A stretch of 64,000 bases of DNA from Bradyrhizobium sp. AZCC 1693 (GTDB lineage Bacteria; Pseudomonadota; Alphaproteobacteria; Rhizobiales; Xanthobacteraceae), in contig NZ_JAZHSD010000001.1 in assembly GCF_036924745.1 (NCBI RefSeq), positions 6,075,001 to 6,139,000 on the forward strand, read 5' to 3'. Within the stretch, counting starts at the first letter, position 1. Each line of letters starts with the position of its first letter. The translations under genes were made by a program, and so were the position numbers. The notes beneath the pieces are model-generated. The model did not search any database and had not been told where the DNA came from. It saw nothing but the letters and a program-made list of their open reading frames with translations. Below are positions 53,485-62,496 of the stretch, in pieces.

Positions 53485-54924
53485 ATGGCGATGATCGAGC
53501 CGCGCGGCCGTATCGTACCCGTTCTCCTGTCGGGCGGCGCCGGCTCGCGGCTATGGCCGCTGTCGCGCGAGACCTATCCCAAGCAACTGCTCTCGCTGCT
53601 CGGCGAAAACACCTTGCTGCAGCAAACGGCGTTGCGGGTCGACGATCGCTCGCTGTTTACCGAGCCGATGGTGATCGCCAACGCCGAGCACCGATTTGCG
53701 ATCGGCGAGCAGTTGCGCGCGGTCGGCGTCGATCGTCCCACCATCGTGCTCGAACCGTTCGGAAGAAATACCGCGCCTGCGGTTGCGGTCGCAGCGCTGC
53801 TCGCCAGCGAAAGCGATCCCGACGCGGTGATACTGGCGATGCCGGTCGATCACTGGGTGCGCGATCATGCGGCGTTTCGCGCCGCCATATCGACGGGCGT
53901 CACGGCAGCGCGCTACGGCCGATTTGTCCTGTTCGGCGTTCGGCCTTCGTCGGCGGCGACCGGGTTCGGCTATATTCACATGGGCGACGAGCTGGAAGCG
54001 GTCTCCCCTATCCGCAACGTTGCCGGCTTCGTCGAGAAGCCGGATCTGGTGACGGTCGAGCGCCTGCTGGCCTGCGACGAGCATGTCTGGAACAGCGGGA
54101 TATTTCTGCTGCCGGCGCGCCAGTTCATCGACGAATTGGCGCACCGGGCGCCGGAGGTTCTCGCCGCCTGCCGCAAGGCGCTGACGGGCGCGACCCGCGA
54201 CCTCGATTTTCTCCGCCTTGAGGAGCGCGCGTTCGAGGCCTGCCCGACCATCTCGATGGACTACGCGATCATGGAGAAGACCCACAATGCCGTGGTCGTT
54301 CCCGCCACCTTTGACTGGAGCGATGTCGGAAGCTGGTCGGCGTTGTGGTCGATGGCGGAAAAGGATCCGTCGGGCAATGTGGTGATTGGCGATGCGGTGA
54401 TGGAAGACACTTCCGGCTGTTATGTCCGTGGCGACGGACAATTGGTCGCAGCCCTCGGGGTCGAGGATCTCGTCATCGCGACGTCGCCTGATGTGGTTCT
54501 GGTGACCAGCCGCAAGCGCGACCAGGATGTCGGAAAGCTGGTCGAGCGCCTGAAGGCAAACGGCCATCGCTCGGCAACCCAGACCCACAGCGTGCATCGC
54601 CCGTGGGGCTACTATCAATCGATTCACGCGGGCGATCGGTTCCAGGTCAAGCGCATCACCGTCAATCCCGGCGCCAAGCTGTCGCTGCAGAAGCATTATC
54701 ACCGCGCCGAACACTGGGTCGTGGTGAACGGCACCGCGATCGTCACGCGCGACGACGAGGAAATCCTGCTGCGAGAGAACGAGTCGATCTTCGTGCCGTT
54801 GGGATGCATGCATCGCCTGGAGAACCCCGGCAAGGTTCCGCTCAATCTGATCGAAGTCCAGTCGGGCGCCTATCTCGGGGAAGACGACATCGTTCGCGTG
54901 CAGGATATCTATGACCGCGTCTGA
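53485..54924 (+). CDS. manC: Mannose-1-phosphate guanylyltransferase / mannose-6-phosphate isomerase
   Basis: The 479-residue bifunctional enzyme makes GDP-mannose. The nucleotidyltransferase part has VLLSGGAGSRLWPLSRETYPKQ (about residues 12-33), and FVEKPD near residue 185. The C-terminal cupin isomerase part (about 360-479) has HRPWGYYQ, QKHYHRAEHWVVV and the GCMHRLENPG metal His. AAGGA lies seven bases before ATG 53485. It implies that mannose, or a sugar derived from it, is in the polymer. Confidence 0.93.
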   Translation: MAMIEPRGRIVPVLLSGGAGSRLWPLSRETYPKQLLSLLGENTLLQQTALRVDDRSLFTEPMVIANAEHRFAIGEQLRAVGVDRPTIVLEPFGRNTAPAVAVAALLASESDPDAVILAMPVDHWVRDHAAFRAAISTGVTAARYGRFVLFGVRPSSAATGFGYIHMGDELEAVSPIRNVAGFVEKPDLVTVERLLACDEHVWNSGIFLLPARQFIDELAHRAPEVLAACRKALTGATRDLDFLRLEERAFEACPTISMDYAIMEKTHNAVVVPATFDWSDVGSWSALWSMAEKDPSGNVVIGDAVMEDTSGCYVRGDGQLVAALGVEDLVIATSPDVVLVTSRKRDQDVGKLVERLKANGHRSATQTHSVHRPWGYYQSIHAGDRFQVKRITVNPGAKLSLQKHYHRAEHWVVVNGTAIVTRDDEEILLRENESIFVPLGCMHRLENPGKVPLNLIEVQSGAYLGEDDIVRVQDIYDRV

Positions 54925-55010
54925 GGCGGCGGGGTGAGGGGCAGCATCCGAATCGAGAGCGACGCAACGCCGCGGCGAAGGCGATGCGTGCCACACGAAG
55001 GGAGGCGGCA

Positions 55011-55799
55011 ATGAACGCAAAACAACAGGTCAAGGAGCTGGTGAAGGACGCGTTTCCCTCGATATGGCTGCAATGGCATTTCATGAAGCGCCCGAAGACG
55101 GCGGAGCGGGAACTGTCCTATCTCGACAAAGTAATTCCCGATGACGCGGTGACGGTGGACGTCGGAGCCAATTGCGGCCTGTACACGCGGCGGCTGGCGC
55201 GCCTCTCCCGGCAGGTTCATGCCTTCGAGCCTTCGCAGCAGATGGCGAGGCTGCTGCGCCGAACCTCGGCGCGGAATGTGAGCGTCCACGAGATCGCGCT
55301 GTCGGATCATGACGGCGATGCCGAGCTGTTCATCCCGCAAGGCGATGACGGCCTGGTCTATGGGCTTGCCTCGCTGGAGGTGCGAACCGATTCATCGGCC
55401 AGAACAGTCTCTGCCCATGTGCCGATCGCGCGCCTCGACGCGGTCATCGACCAGGACGTGGCGTTCGTGAAGATCGACGTCGAAGGCCACGAGCTGAATG
55501 TCCTGAACGGCGCCGTCGAACTCCTGGAGCGTTGCCAGCCGGTATTTCTGGTGGAGGCGGAAGATCGCCACCGCGCCGAGGCGACGCGCTCGGTGTTCGA
55601 ATTCTTCCGGGATAAATCCTATCGCGGGTTCTTCCTGAAGGACAACGACGTGATCGGCGTGGAGCAGTTCGATTCCCGCTGGCTTCAGGATGCCGGCGCG
55701 CTGCGGCCGGACGGCGGCCGCAAGGACGGACGGGTCTACGTCAACAACTTCTTCTTCTTTCCCCGTCATCTCGACGGTGAATCGATATTGAGCAGCTAG
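55011..55799 (+). CDS. FkbM family methyltransferase
   Basis: The 262-residue protein has the FkbM-type SAM motif VTVDVGANCGLYTRRLA (about residues 43-59), VHAFEPSQQMARLL as post-motif, and the VKIDVEGHELNVL segment (about 152-164). FkbM enzymes O-methylate sugars and other small molecules. Start 55011 follows GGGAGG. Position between ManC and the UDP-glucose dehydrogenase suggests methylation of a sugar of the exopolysaccharide. Confidence 0.88.
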   Translation: MNAKQQVKELVKDAFPSIWLQWHFMKRPKTAERELSYLDKVIPDDAVTVDVGANCGLYTRRLARLSRQVHAFEPSQQMARLLRRTSARNVSVHEIALSDHDGDAELFIPQGDDGLVYGLASLEVRTDSSARTVSAHVPIARLDAVIDQDVAFVKIDVEGHELNVLNGAVELLERCQPVFLVEAEDRHRAEATRSVFEFFRDKSYRGFFLKDNDVIGVEQFDSRWLQDAGALRPDGGRKDGRVYVNNFFFFPRHLDGESILSS

Positions 55800-55869
55800 C
55801 TCGTCGCCTCACCACCATCTTTTGTCGGCGCGGCCACGGCCGCGCGCGGCGTCTCACACAGGAACCGTA

Positions 55870-57189
55870 ATGCATATCGCAATGATTGGCGCCGGCTATG
55901 TCGGGCTGGTGTCAGGGGCGTGCTTTTCCGATTTTGGACATCAGGTCGTCTGTATCGACAGCAACGCGGAGAAGGTCGACCGCCTCAACAACGGCGAGAT
56001 GCCGATTCACGAGCCGGGATTGGCCGAACTGGTCGCGCGAAATGTCGGCCAGGGCCGCCTTTCATTCGCAAGCGATCTGAAGTCGGCGGTCAGCGAAGCG
56101 GAAGTGGTGTTCATTGCGGTGGGCACGCCGTCGCGCCGCGGCGACGGCCACGCCGATCTGTCCTACGTCTACGCGGCGGCGCGCGAGATCGCGAGCGTGC
56201 TCCCCGAGCGAGCGGTGGTGGTCACCAAGTCGACGGTTCCGGTCGGCACCGGCGACGAGGTTGAGCGCATCATCCGTGAGGAGAATCCCTCAGCCACAGT
56301 TGCCGTCGTGTCGAATCCGGAGTTCCTGCGCGAGGGGGCGGCGATCCGCGACTTCAAGCATCCCGACCGGATCGTGATCGGAACGGAAGACGCACGCGCC
56401 CGCGGCGTCATGGCCGAGGTGTACCGGCCGCTTCACCTCAACGCCTCGCCGATCCTCTATACGGATCGCCGCACCGCGGAGCTGACGAAATATGCCGCCA
56501 ACTCCTTTCTTGCCACCAAGATAGCCTTCATCAACGAGATCGCCGATCTTGCCGAGAAGGTCGGCGCCAATGTGCAGGAAGTCGCGCGCGGCATCGGCCT
56601 CGACAACCGGATTGGCCAGAAGTTCCTGCACGCAGGCCCGGGCTTCGGCGGCTCCTGCTTTCCAAAGGATGCGATGGCGCTGATCAAGACCGGCCAGGAC
56701 CATGAATCGCCGGTGCGGATCGTGGAAACGGTGGTTGCCGTCAACGACCAGCGCAAGCGGGCGATGGCGCGCAAGGTCGCGAACGCATTCGGCGGCAATC
56801 TGCGCGGAAAATCGATCGCCGTGCTCGGCGTGACCTTCAAGCCCGATACCGACGACATGCGCGACGCGCCGTCGATTCCGCTGATCACCGCGCTGCAGGA
56901 CATGGGCGCCGAGGTGCGGGTTTTCGATCCCGTCGGCATGGAGCAGGCGAAGAAGGTGTTCGAGAACGTCACCTTCTGCGACAACGCCTACCGTTGCGCC
57001 AAGGGATGCCATGCGCTCGTCATCGTCACGGAATGGGAACAGTTCCGGGCGCTGGATCTGAAGGAGTTGTCCACCATTATGGCCTGCCCCGTCATCGTCG
57101 ATTTGCGCAACATCTACTCTCCGGAGGAGGTGGAGCGGAACGGCTTTCTGTATTGCGGCGTGGGCCGGCCGAAATCGATGGCGTACTGA
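55870..57189 (+). CDS. ugd: UDP-glucose 6-dehydrogenase
   Basis: The 439-residue enzyme oxidises UDP-glucose to UDP-glucuronate. It has the N-terminal GAGYVGLVSGACFSDFGH motif, the catalytic Cys in GPGFGGSCFPKD (near residue 264), the Lys in LTKYAANSFLA (near 211) and the C-terminal UDP-binding domain with VLGVTFKPDTDDMRDAPS. ATG 55870 follows AGGAA. It supplies the uronic acid precursor for the epimerase that follows 15 bases later. Confidence 0.93.
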   Translation: MHIAMIGAGYVGLVSGACFSDFGHQVVCIDSNAEKVDRLNNGEMPIHEPGLAELVARNVGQGRLSFASDLKSAVSEAEVVFIAVGTPSRRGDGHADLSYVYAAAREIASVLPERAVVVTKSTVPVGTGDEVERIIREENPSATVAVVSNPEFLREGAAIRDFKHPDRIVIGTEDARARGVMAEVYRPLHLNASPILYTDRRTAELTKYAANSFLATKIAFINEIADLAEKVGANVQEVARGIGLDNRIGQKFLHAGPGFGGSCFPKDAMALIKTGQDHESPVRIVETVVAVNDQRKRAMARKVANAFGGNLRGKSIAVLGVTFKPDTDDMRDAPSIPLITALQDMGAEVRVFDPVGMEQAKKVFENVTFCDNAYRCAKGCHALVIVTEWEQFRALDLKELSTIMACPVIVDLRNIYSPEEVERNGFLYCGVGRPKSMAY

Positions 57190-57204
57190 AAGGATGCAGG
57201 CACA

Positions 57205-58263
57205 ATGTCCGATCAGCCAATTTTGCTAACGGGAGCCGCGGGCTTCATCGGATTCCACGTGGCGCAGCGATTGCTTCAGTCCGGTCACCGCGTCATAGGG
57301 GTCGACAACCTGAATGCGTATTACGATCCGCAGCTGAAGGCCGCGCGGCTCGATATTCTCCGTAACGACCGGCGCTTTCAGTTCGAGCGACTGGATCTGG
57401 CGGATCGCGTTGCGGTTCCGGAATTGTTTGCGCGGCATCGGTTTCCCGTCGTGATCCACCTCGCTGCGCAAGCCGGCGTGCGGTATTCGCTCATGGATCC
57501 TCATGCCTATGTGGATGCGAACCTGGTCGGCTTTACCAACATTCTGGAGGGATGCCGGCACAATGGCTGCCGTCACCTTTTGTTTGCGTCCTCGTCGTCG
57601 GTGTACGGAGCCAACCGGAAGCTGCCGTTTTCGGTGCAGGACAACGTCGATCATCCGATCAGCCTTTATGCCGCAAGCAAGAAGGCGAACGAGTTGATGG
57701 CGCATTCGTACAGCCATCTCTACGGGATTCCCTGCACCGGCCTGCGGTTCTTTACGGTGTATGGCCCATGGTACCGGCCCGATATGGCCCTGTTCGTGTT
57801 CGCCGAGGCGATCGCCCGCGGCGATCCGATCAGATTGTTCAACGGCGGCCGGATGCTCCGTGACTTTACTTACATCGACGATGTGACGGACGCGCTGGTC
57901 CGGCTGATCGGTCGTGCGCCGCAAGGAAAGCCGCAGCGGTTGGGGGAAGCCCCGGATCCGGGATCAAGCGCCGCGCCATGGCGCATCTACAATATCGGCA
58001 ACAGCAAGCCGGAGGAGTTGCTGCGCGTCGTCTCGCTGCTGGAGCAGGAACTGGGACGCACGGCGACAAAGGAACTGCTGCCGATGCAGCCGGGCGATGT
58101 GCCGGCCACCTATGCCGATGTCGATGATCTCTCGCGTGACGTGGATTTCCGTCCCGCCACCTCCATCGAGGAAGGCATCCGCAGGTTCGCTGCGTGGTAT
58201 CGCAGCTATCGCGAAGATCAGTCTGACGGCGGAATTCAGGCCACTTCCAGCGCGCGCGCATAG
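57205..58263 (+). CDS. NAD-dependent epimerase, UDP-glucuronate 4-epimerase type
   Basis: This 352-residue extended SDR has TGAAGFIGFHVAQRLL (about residues 9-24), the DNLNAYYDPQLK segment that is characteristic of UDP-glucuronate/galacturonate epimerases, SSSSVYGANRK and the catalytic Tyr and Lys in SLYAASKKANE (near residue 155). It would make UDP-galacturonate. It ends the operon; the last 28 bases overlap the convergent GntR gene. Confidence 0.9.
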   Translation: MSDQPILLTGAAGFIGFHVAQRLLQSGHRVIGVDNLNAYYDPQLKAARLDILRNDRRFQFERLDLADRVAVPELFARHRFPVVIHLAAQAGVRYSLMDPHAYVDANLVGFTNILEGCRHNGCRHLLFASSSSVYGANRKLPFSVQDNVDHPISLYAASKKANELMAHSYSHLYGIPCTGLRFFTVYGPWYRPDMALFVFAEAIARGDPIRLFNGGRMLRDFTYIDDVTDALVRLIGRAPQGKPQRLGEAPDPGSSAAPWRIYNIGNSKPEELLRVVSLLEQELGRTATKELLPMQPGDVPATYADVDDLSRDVDFRPATSIEEGIRRFAAWYRSYREDQSDGGIQATSSARA

Positions 58264-58901
58264 GCGTGGCCGGAATTGGTGATGTGCACGGTCATCAGTT
58301 TCGTAAAGCCTTCGAACTTCCCCCGCTCGAACAGGTCAAGCAACTCGCGGTGTTGATCGAATGACGCCGGCGTCCGGACGTCGAGCGGCGAACTCAAATT
58401 GGTGCGCAACGCAGCGACGCGCCCTGCGATGAGCTGATAGGACTGCATCAAATAATGATTGCCGCAATGGACAAACAGGGCGTCGTGGAACGCGGTGTCC
58501 GCCGAGCCGTAGGCGAGCGTGTCCTTTGCCGCCACCGCCTGCTTCATGTCCGCGACCGCCGCCGTCAGCGCTTTCAACGCGCCGTCGCGATCATGGCCGT
58601 GAGCGAGTTCGGCTGCCTTGGGCTCGATCAGGATGCGGAACGTGCAGAGTTCAACGATGTCGGCGGCGCTCGGCGTGAAGACGAAGCTGCCGACCTGCGG
58701 CTTCACCACGACGAGCCCATGGGCCTGCAGCAGGCTCATGGCTTCGCGCACCGGCGTGCGGCTGACGCCAAAGGATTGCGCGAGCCTCTCCTCGGCGATG
58801 ACGGCGCCGAGCTTCAGTTCGCCTTCGATGATCGCCTGGCGCAACCGCAGCATCACCTTCTGCGACAGCGATTTTGGCGTATCGAGTTTGAATGATTTCA
58901 T
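58236..58901 (-). CDS. GntR family regulator, FCD subfamily
   Basis: The 221-residue regulator has a winged helix (about residues 10-75, with EERLAQSFGVSRTPVREAMSLL) and an FCD domain (about 85-215, with ADTAFHDALFVHCGN). It is downstream of the FAD oxidase in the same direction, and a palindrome typical of FCD operators lies before the oxidase. It most likely controls the oxidase and the DapA-like gene. Confidence 0.88.
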   Translation of the reverse strand: MKSFKLDTPKSLSQKVMLRLRQAIIEGELKLGAVIAEERLAQSFGVSRTPVREAMSLLQAHGLVVVKPQVGSFVFTPSAADIVELCTFRILIEPKAAELAHGHDRDGALKALTAAVADMKQAVAAKDTLAYGSADTAFHDALFVHCGNHYLMQSYQLIAGRVAALRTNLSSPLDVRTPASFDQHRELLDLFERGKFEGFTKLMTVHITNSGHAYARALEVA

Positions 58902-58952
58902 GGCGTGATCGCCTGTTGCCTCTCACTGTGCCGCCTGCGACCTGCGGATCGA

Positions 58953-60362
58953 TCAGATCACCTTTCCTGGATTGAGCAGGCCGTCGGGATCAAGGGCGGC
59001 CTTCAGCGTGCGCATCAGCGCAATCTCGGCTTCGCTGCGCGCGTAACCCAGCCATTTCTTTTTCAGCGTGCCGATGCCGTGCTCGGCCGAGACGCTGCCG
59101 CCCATCTCGCGGACCAGGCCGTAGACGATCTGGTCCATTTCTTCCTTCGGCTGCTCCTCGACGGATAGCCCCGGCACCCACGACACCAGGTGCAGATTGC
59201 CGTCGCCGATATGCCCGTAATAGACACTGTCGCAACCGGGAATGCCGGATGCCAGTGCCGCCTTGCAGCGCCGGACGAATTCGTCCATGCCGGCAACGGC
59301 GAGGCCGATATCGTAGGGGATGTGCGGGCCGAGCACCTGGCCGAATTCCGAACAGATGTCACGCACCGCCCAGAAGGCTTTCGTCTGCGCGACCGATTGC
59401 GACACCGCCGCATCGCTCAGCATCCCGCGTTCCAGCAGCTCCGCAAGCCAGGTCTCGAACCGCGGCGCATCGCGCGCTTCGTCGGTACCCTGCGCCTCGA
59501 CCAGCACATAGAGGCCATGACCGGTGCCGACCGGCGAGCGAACGCCGGCACGATTGGTGATCACATCCCAATAGTCGGGCCACATCACCTCGAACGCCGA
59601 CAGCAGCGGACCGAGCCCGCTGCGCGCTGCGTTCAGAAGCGCAAGCACCGCCGCATAATCCGGAACGGCGCAGAGCGCGGCCATGGTCGAGCGCGGCTTT
59701 GGAAGTAGCTTGAGCACCGCGCGGGTGATGATGCCGAGCGTGCCCTCGGACCCGACAAAGAGATGCTTCAGATCATAGCCGGCGTTGTTCTTGATCAGCT
59801 TGTTGAGGCTGGTCATGACCGTGCCGTCGGGCAATACCACTTCGAGACCGAGCACGAGTTCGCGCGTCATGCCATAGCGGATCACGCGATTGCCGCCGGC
59901 ATTGGTGGAGAGGTTGCCGCCGATCGCGCAAGATCCGCGCGAACCGAGATCGAGCGGGAAAAACATGCCGCGTTCGTCGGCCGCGTTCTGAATGGTTTCG
60001 AGCGACGTTCCGGCGCGCACCGTCATGGTGGCGCCTGCCGGATCGATTTCCTCGATGCCGGTCATGCGCTCCAGCGAGATCGCAACCCAACCGGCCTCCG
60101 GGGAAGCGCCGCGGCACAGGCCGGTCAGTCCACCCTGTGGCACGTAACAAAGTCCCGCCTTTCGGCAGGCGAGAACCGCTTCCGATACGCCGCTGGCGTC
60201 GATCGGCCTTACCACCGCGAGCGGCGCCTGCGGCAGGCTGGCGCTCCAGTCATTGCCATTGCGGGCAGGTACGTCGTCGCCGAGCAGAACGGCCTGGGCG
60301 CCGAGCTTTCGCTGCAACCGGCTGAGCGCTTCCTGAACTTGGTCGCGTTTGATGGTGTGCAT
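58953..60362 (-). CDS. FAD-binding oxidase of the GlcD/2-hydroxyacid dehydrogenase type
   Basis: The 469-residue flavoprotein has the PCMH FAD-binding domain (SREASPEAGW-like YVPQGGLTGLCRG, then GNLSTNAGGNRVIRYGMTRE, about residues 100-165) and the FAD-oxidase C-terminal domain with YGHIGDGNLHLV (near 395) and SAEHGIGTLKKKW (near 430). It oxidises a 2-hydroxy acid such as glycolate or D-lactate. ATG 60362 is chosen; the frame upstream has no homology. It is divergent from the DapA-like gene. Confidence 0.9.
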   Translation of the reverse strand: MHTIKRDQVQEALSRLQRKLGAQAVLLGDDVPARNGNDWSASLPQAPLAVVRPIDASGVSEAVLACRKAGLCYVPQGGLTGLCRGASPEAGWVAISLERMTGIEEIDPAGATMTVRAGTSLETIQNAADERGMFFPLDLGSRGSCAIGGNLSTNAGGNRVIRYGMTRELVLGLEVVLPDGTVMTSLNKLIKNNAGYDLKHLFVGSEGTLGIITRAVLKLLPKPRSTMAALCAVPDYAAVLALLNAARSGLGPLLSAFEVMWPDYWDVITNRAGVRSPVGTGHGLYVLVEAQGTDEARDAPRFETWLAELLERGMLSDAAVSQSVAQTKAFWAVRDICSEFGQVLGPHIPYDIGLAVAGMDEFVRRCKAALASGIPGCDSVYYGHIGDGNLHLVSWVPGLSVEEQPKEEMDQIVYGLVREMGGSVSAEHGIGTLKKKWLGYARSEAEIALMRTLKAALDPDGLLNPGKVI

Positions 60363-60436
60363 GGCGTGCCCGTTCTCCCAGCGCGGCCGAGCCGATAAGT
60401 GCCTGATTCCAGCCGTGGAAATCGTTTGAGTTATTC

Positions 60437-60453
60437 TTGTATGTAAGATACAA
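60437..60453. promoter_or_regulatory. Operator of GntR/FCD type, TTGTAT-N5-ATACAA
   Basis: TTGTAT-GTAAG-ATACAA is a perfect interrupted palindrome in the 151 bases between the divergent FAD-oxidase and DapA-like genes. FCD-type GntR proteins often bind TTGTATACAA-like sites. The GntR gene at 58236 is the obvious candidate. Confidence 0.6.
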
Positions 60454-60513
60454 CACAAGTCAACAGCGCGCTGGACGCAGGGACACCGGCGACGATGATG
60501 AGGGAGCAATTTG

Positions 60514-61392
60514 ATGACTGATCCTATCCGTGGCTTCTGGGTAGCAACGCCGACGCCATTGTCGGCGGACGGCTCGGTGGATCATGTCCGGCTGACGCAC
60601 CACGTGCTTCAGCTGTTCGCCAAGAGCGCCGACGGTGTGGTGTTGTTTGGCACCACCGGCGAGGGGACCTCGTTTGGCGCGGCGGAGCGGCTGGCAACCG
60701 TCGAATCGCTCCTGAAGGCAGGCATCGCTGAGCAGCGGATAGGTTTGGGCAGCGGCTTTGCGGCGGTGACCGACAGCATCGCGCTGACCCGCTCGGCGCT
60801 GGCGCTGGGGTTGCGGCACGTGTTGATGCTGCCGCCGTATTTTTATCGGGACGCGACCGCAGAAGGAATTGAGGACGCGTTCGCCGCGATTCTCGATGGC
60901 GTCGCCGACGATCGGCTGCGGGCCACGCTCTATCACATTCCGCAGACTTCCGGCGTCGGCGTGCCGCCGTCGGTGGCGGCCCGCCTGCGTGTGCGCTACG
61001 GCGCTGTCGTCGCCGGCCTCAAGGACTCTAGCGCCGACTTCAAGCAGTTTGAGGCGTTCCGTGCAGTGGCGCCGGAGCTGGCGATCACCGTGGGCAACGA
61101 AGTCGATATCGCCCGCGCAGTTGCTCAGGGCGGCGCCGGCACGATCTGCGGCCTTGGCAACATTGTCCCCCATCTGATCCGGGCCATGCTCGACGTCGGC
61201 GCGGAATCGCAGATGCGCGCGGTGCAGTCTGTTTTCGCCGATGAACCTTTTACGCCGGCGCTGAAGGCGGTCCTTGCCGCACGAAGCGGCCATGCCGGCT
61301 GGCTGCGAGTTCGCCCGCCGCTGCGTGCGGCATCCAACGGTGTCGCACTCACGGCAAGGCTGGATTCGCTGTTGCGGCCCGTTGCCGCCTGA
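60514..61392 (+). CDS. Dihydrodipicolinate synthase (DapA) family aldolase
   Basis: A 292-residue TIM-barrel lyase with GTTGEGTSF (about residues 44-52), the Tyr in TLYHIPQTSG (near residue 136) and the Schiff-base Lys in AGLKDSSADFKQ (near residue 165). It is the type found in sugar-acid or 2-keto-3-deoxy-acid catabolism rather than lysine synthesis, given the regulator and oxidase neighbours. GAGGGAG precedes ATG 60514. Confidence 0.9.
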   Translation: MTDPIRGFWVATPTPLSADGSVDHVRLTHHVLQLFAKSADGVVLFGTTGEGTSFGAAERLATVESLLKAGIAEQRIGLGSGFAAVTDSIALTRSALALGLRHVLMLPPYFYRDATAEGIEDAFAAILDGVADDRLRATLYHIPQTSGVGVPPSVAARLRVRYGAVVAGLKDSSADFKQFEAFRAVAPELAITVGNEVDIARAVAQGGAGTICGLGNIVPHLIRAMLDVGAESQMRAVQSVFADEPFTPALKAVLAARSGHAGWLRVRPPLRAASNGVALTARLDSLLRPVAA

Positions 61393-61406
61393 TCAAAGGC
61401 AAAGCG

Positions 61407-62342
61407 CTACGCTCCGCGCGCGCGAAAGTCGCGCGGCGTGGCGCCAAATCTGTTCTTGAATGTGCGGGTCGCGTGGGCGCCGTCGGCGAACCCGCACTGA
61501 TGCGCAAGCCCCGCAATCGGAACGCCGGCCAGCAAAGGCTGCCGCAGCAGATTTCGAAACAGCTCGACACGCCGATGAAGAACATGCCGTTCGAATGTGG
61601 TTTCGCGGTCGGCAAAGATGCGATGAAACGTCCGCTCGGAGATGCCGAATTCGGCGGCAAGCGCCGGCGCAGACCGGGCACTGGCGATATTTGCCCTCAG
61701 ATGGATGTCGATCAGGCCAAACAGCCCCGGACGGGTGAGTTGATGGCTGGCGCCGGCGGCAAGGCGCAGCAGGGCCGATAGATAGGCTGCGATATCAGGC
61801 TCGTCCCGTTTTGCCGGCCCGGATGAACTGGAGATTACGTCGCGGACCAGGGCGGCAATCGAGCGGGCCACCGTTCCGGACAATGGGATCGGTCTTGCAC
61901 AAAGCCGCTCCGCCTCGGGAACGGATCGCAACAGGGACGCGGCGGGCACGGTCGCGATCAGCAATTCCGCACGCTGCTCGGGACCGAACAGCCGGTCCTC
62001 GAACGGACGCCGCGCATCGTAGAGCACGCCATATCCCGGATTGATGGTGCCTTCGTTGCCGGCCTGCACCATCGCGCTTCGCCCGCGGCGCTGGAAATCG
62101 AACATGAATTCGTCGGAGCCGGCCCGGCTGACGAGCCTGGCGTCGCGGGTGTAGCATTGCGGGCTGCTGTCGAAGCGGACAAGCTTGGCGTCGCCGATCT
62201 CGACGAACTCGAAGTGGCCACTGACGATCGCAGAGCCGAGCGGCCTGGTCTCGACATTGGCGAATGACCGGCAGATCGCCTCGGTCCAATAGGCGGTCCG
62301 CTCGGTCGGACGGATCGGGTCGGTGGAGACGCTGATGGGCAT
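61407..62342 (-). CDS. AraC family transcriptional regulator
   Basis: The regulator (about 311 residues) has an AraC-binding-like N-terminal domain (about 1-170) and two C-terminal helix-turn-helix motifs (ALAAEFGISERTFHRIF and IAGLAHQCGFADGAHATRTFKNRFGATP region, about 230-305). ATG 62342 is taken as the start; TTG 62414 is an in-frame alternative and neither has a strong ribosome-binding site. It is divergent from the copper amine oxidase and probably activates it. Confidence 0.85.
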   Translation of the reverse strand: MPISVSTDPIRPTERTAYWTEAICRSFANVETRPLGSAIVSGHFEFVEIGDAKLVRFDSSPQCYTRDARLVSRAGSDEFMFDFQRRGRSAMVQAGNEGTINPGYGVLYDARRPFEDRLFGPEQRAELLIATVPAASLLRSVPEAERLCARPIPLSGTVARSIAALVRDVISSSSGPAKRDEPDIAAYLSALLRLAAGASHQLTRPGLFGLIDIHLRANIASARSAPALAAEFGISERTFHRIFADRETTFERHVLHRRVELFRNLLRQPLLAGVPIAGLAHQCGFADGAHATRTFKNRFGATPRDFRARGA

Positions 62343-62496
62343 CGTGCAGACGAGGTCCGGCTTGTGATGCCCCAGCGTCGCCCAGGACCGGTAGCTCTGG
62401 CAAGGGCCTGACAAGCGTCTGACATGGCAGGCTCATTCAAGACGCCGTGCCAGCGCTGTCATAGCCTGCGCCCATAGCTCGGGAATCTGGTTTGAC

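Noticed and set aside
53551..55020. 489-codon antisense frame over manC
   Set aside because: The opposite strand has a complete two-domain ManC; the antisense frame is low-complexity Arg/Ala/His-rich sequence typical of shadow frames.
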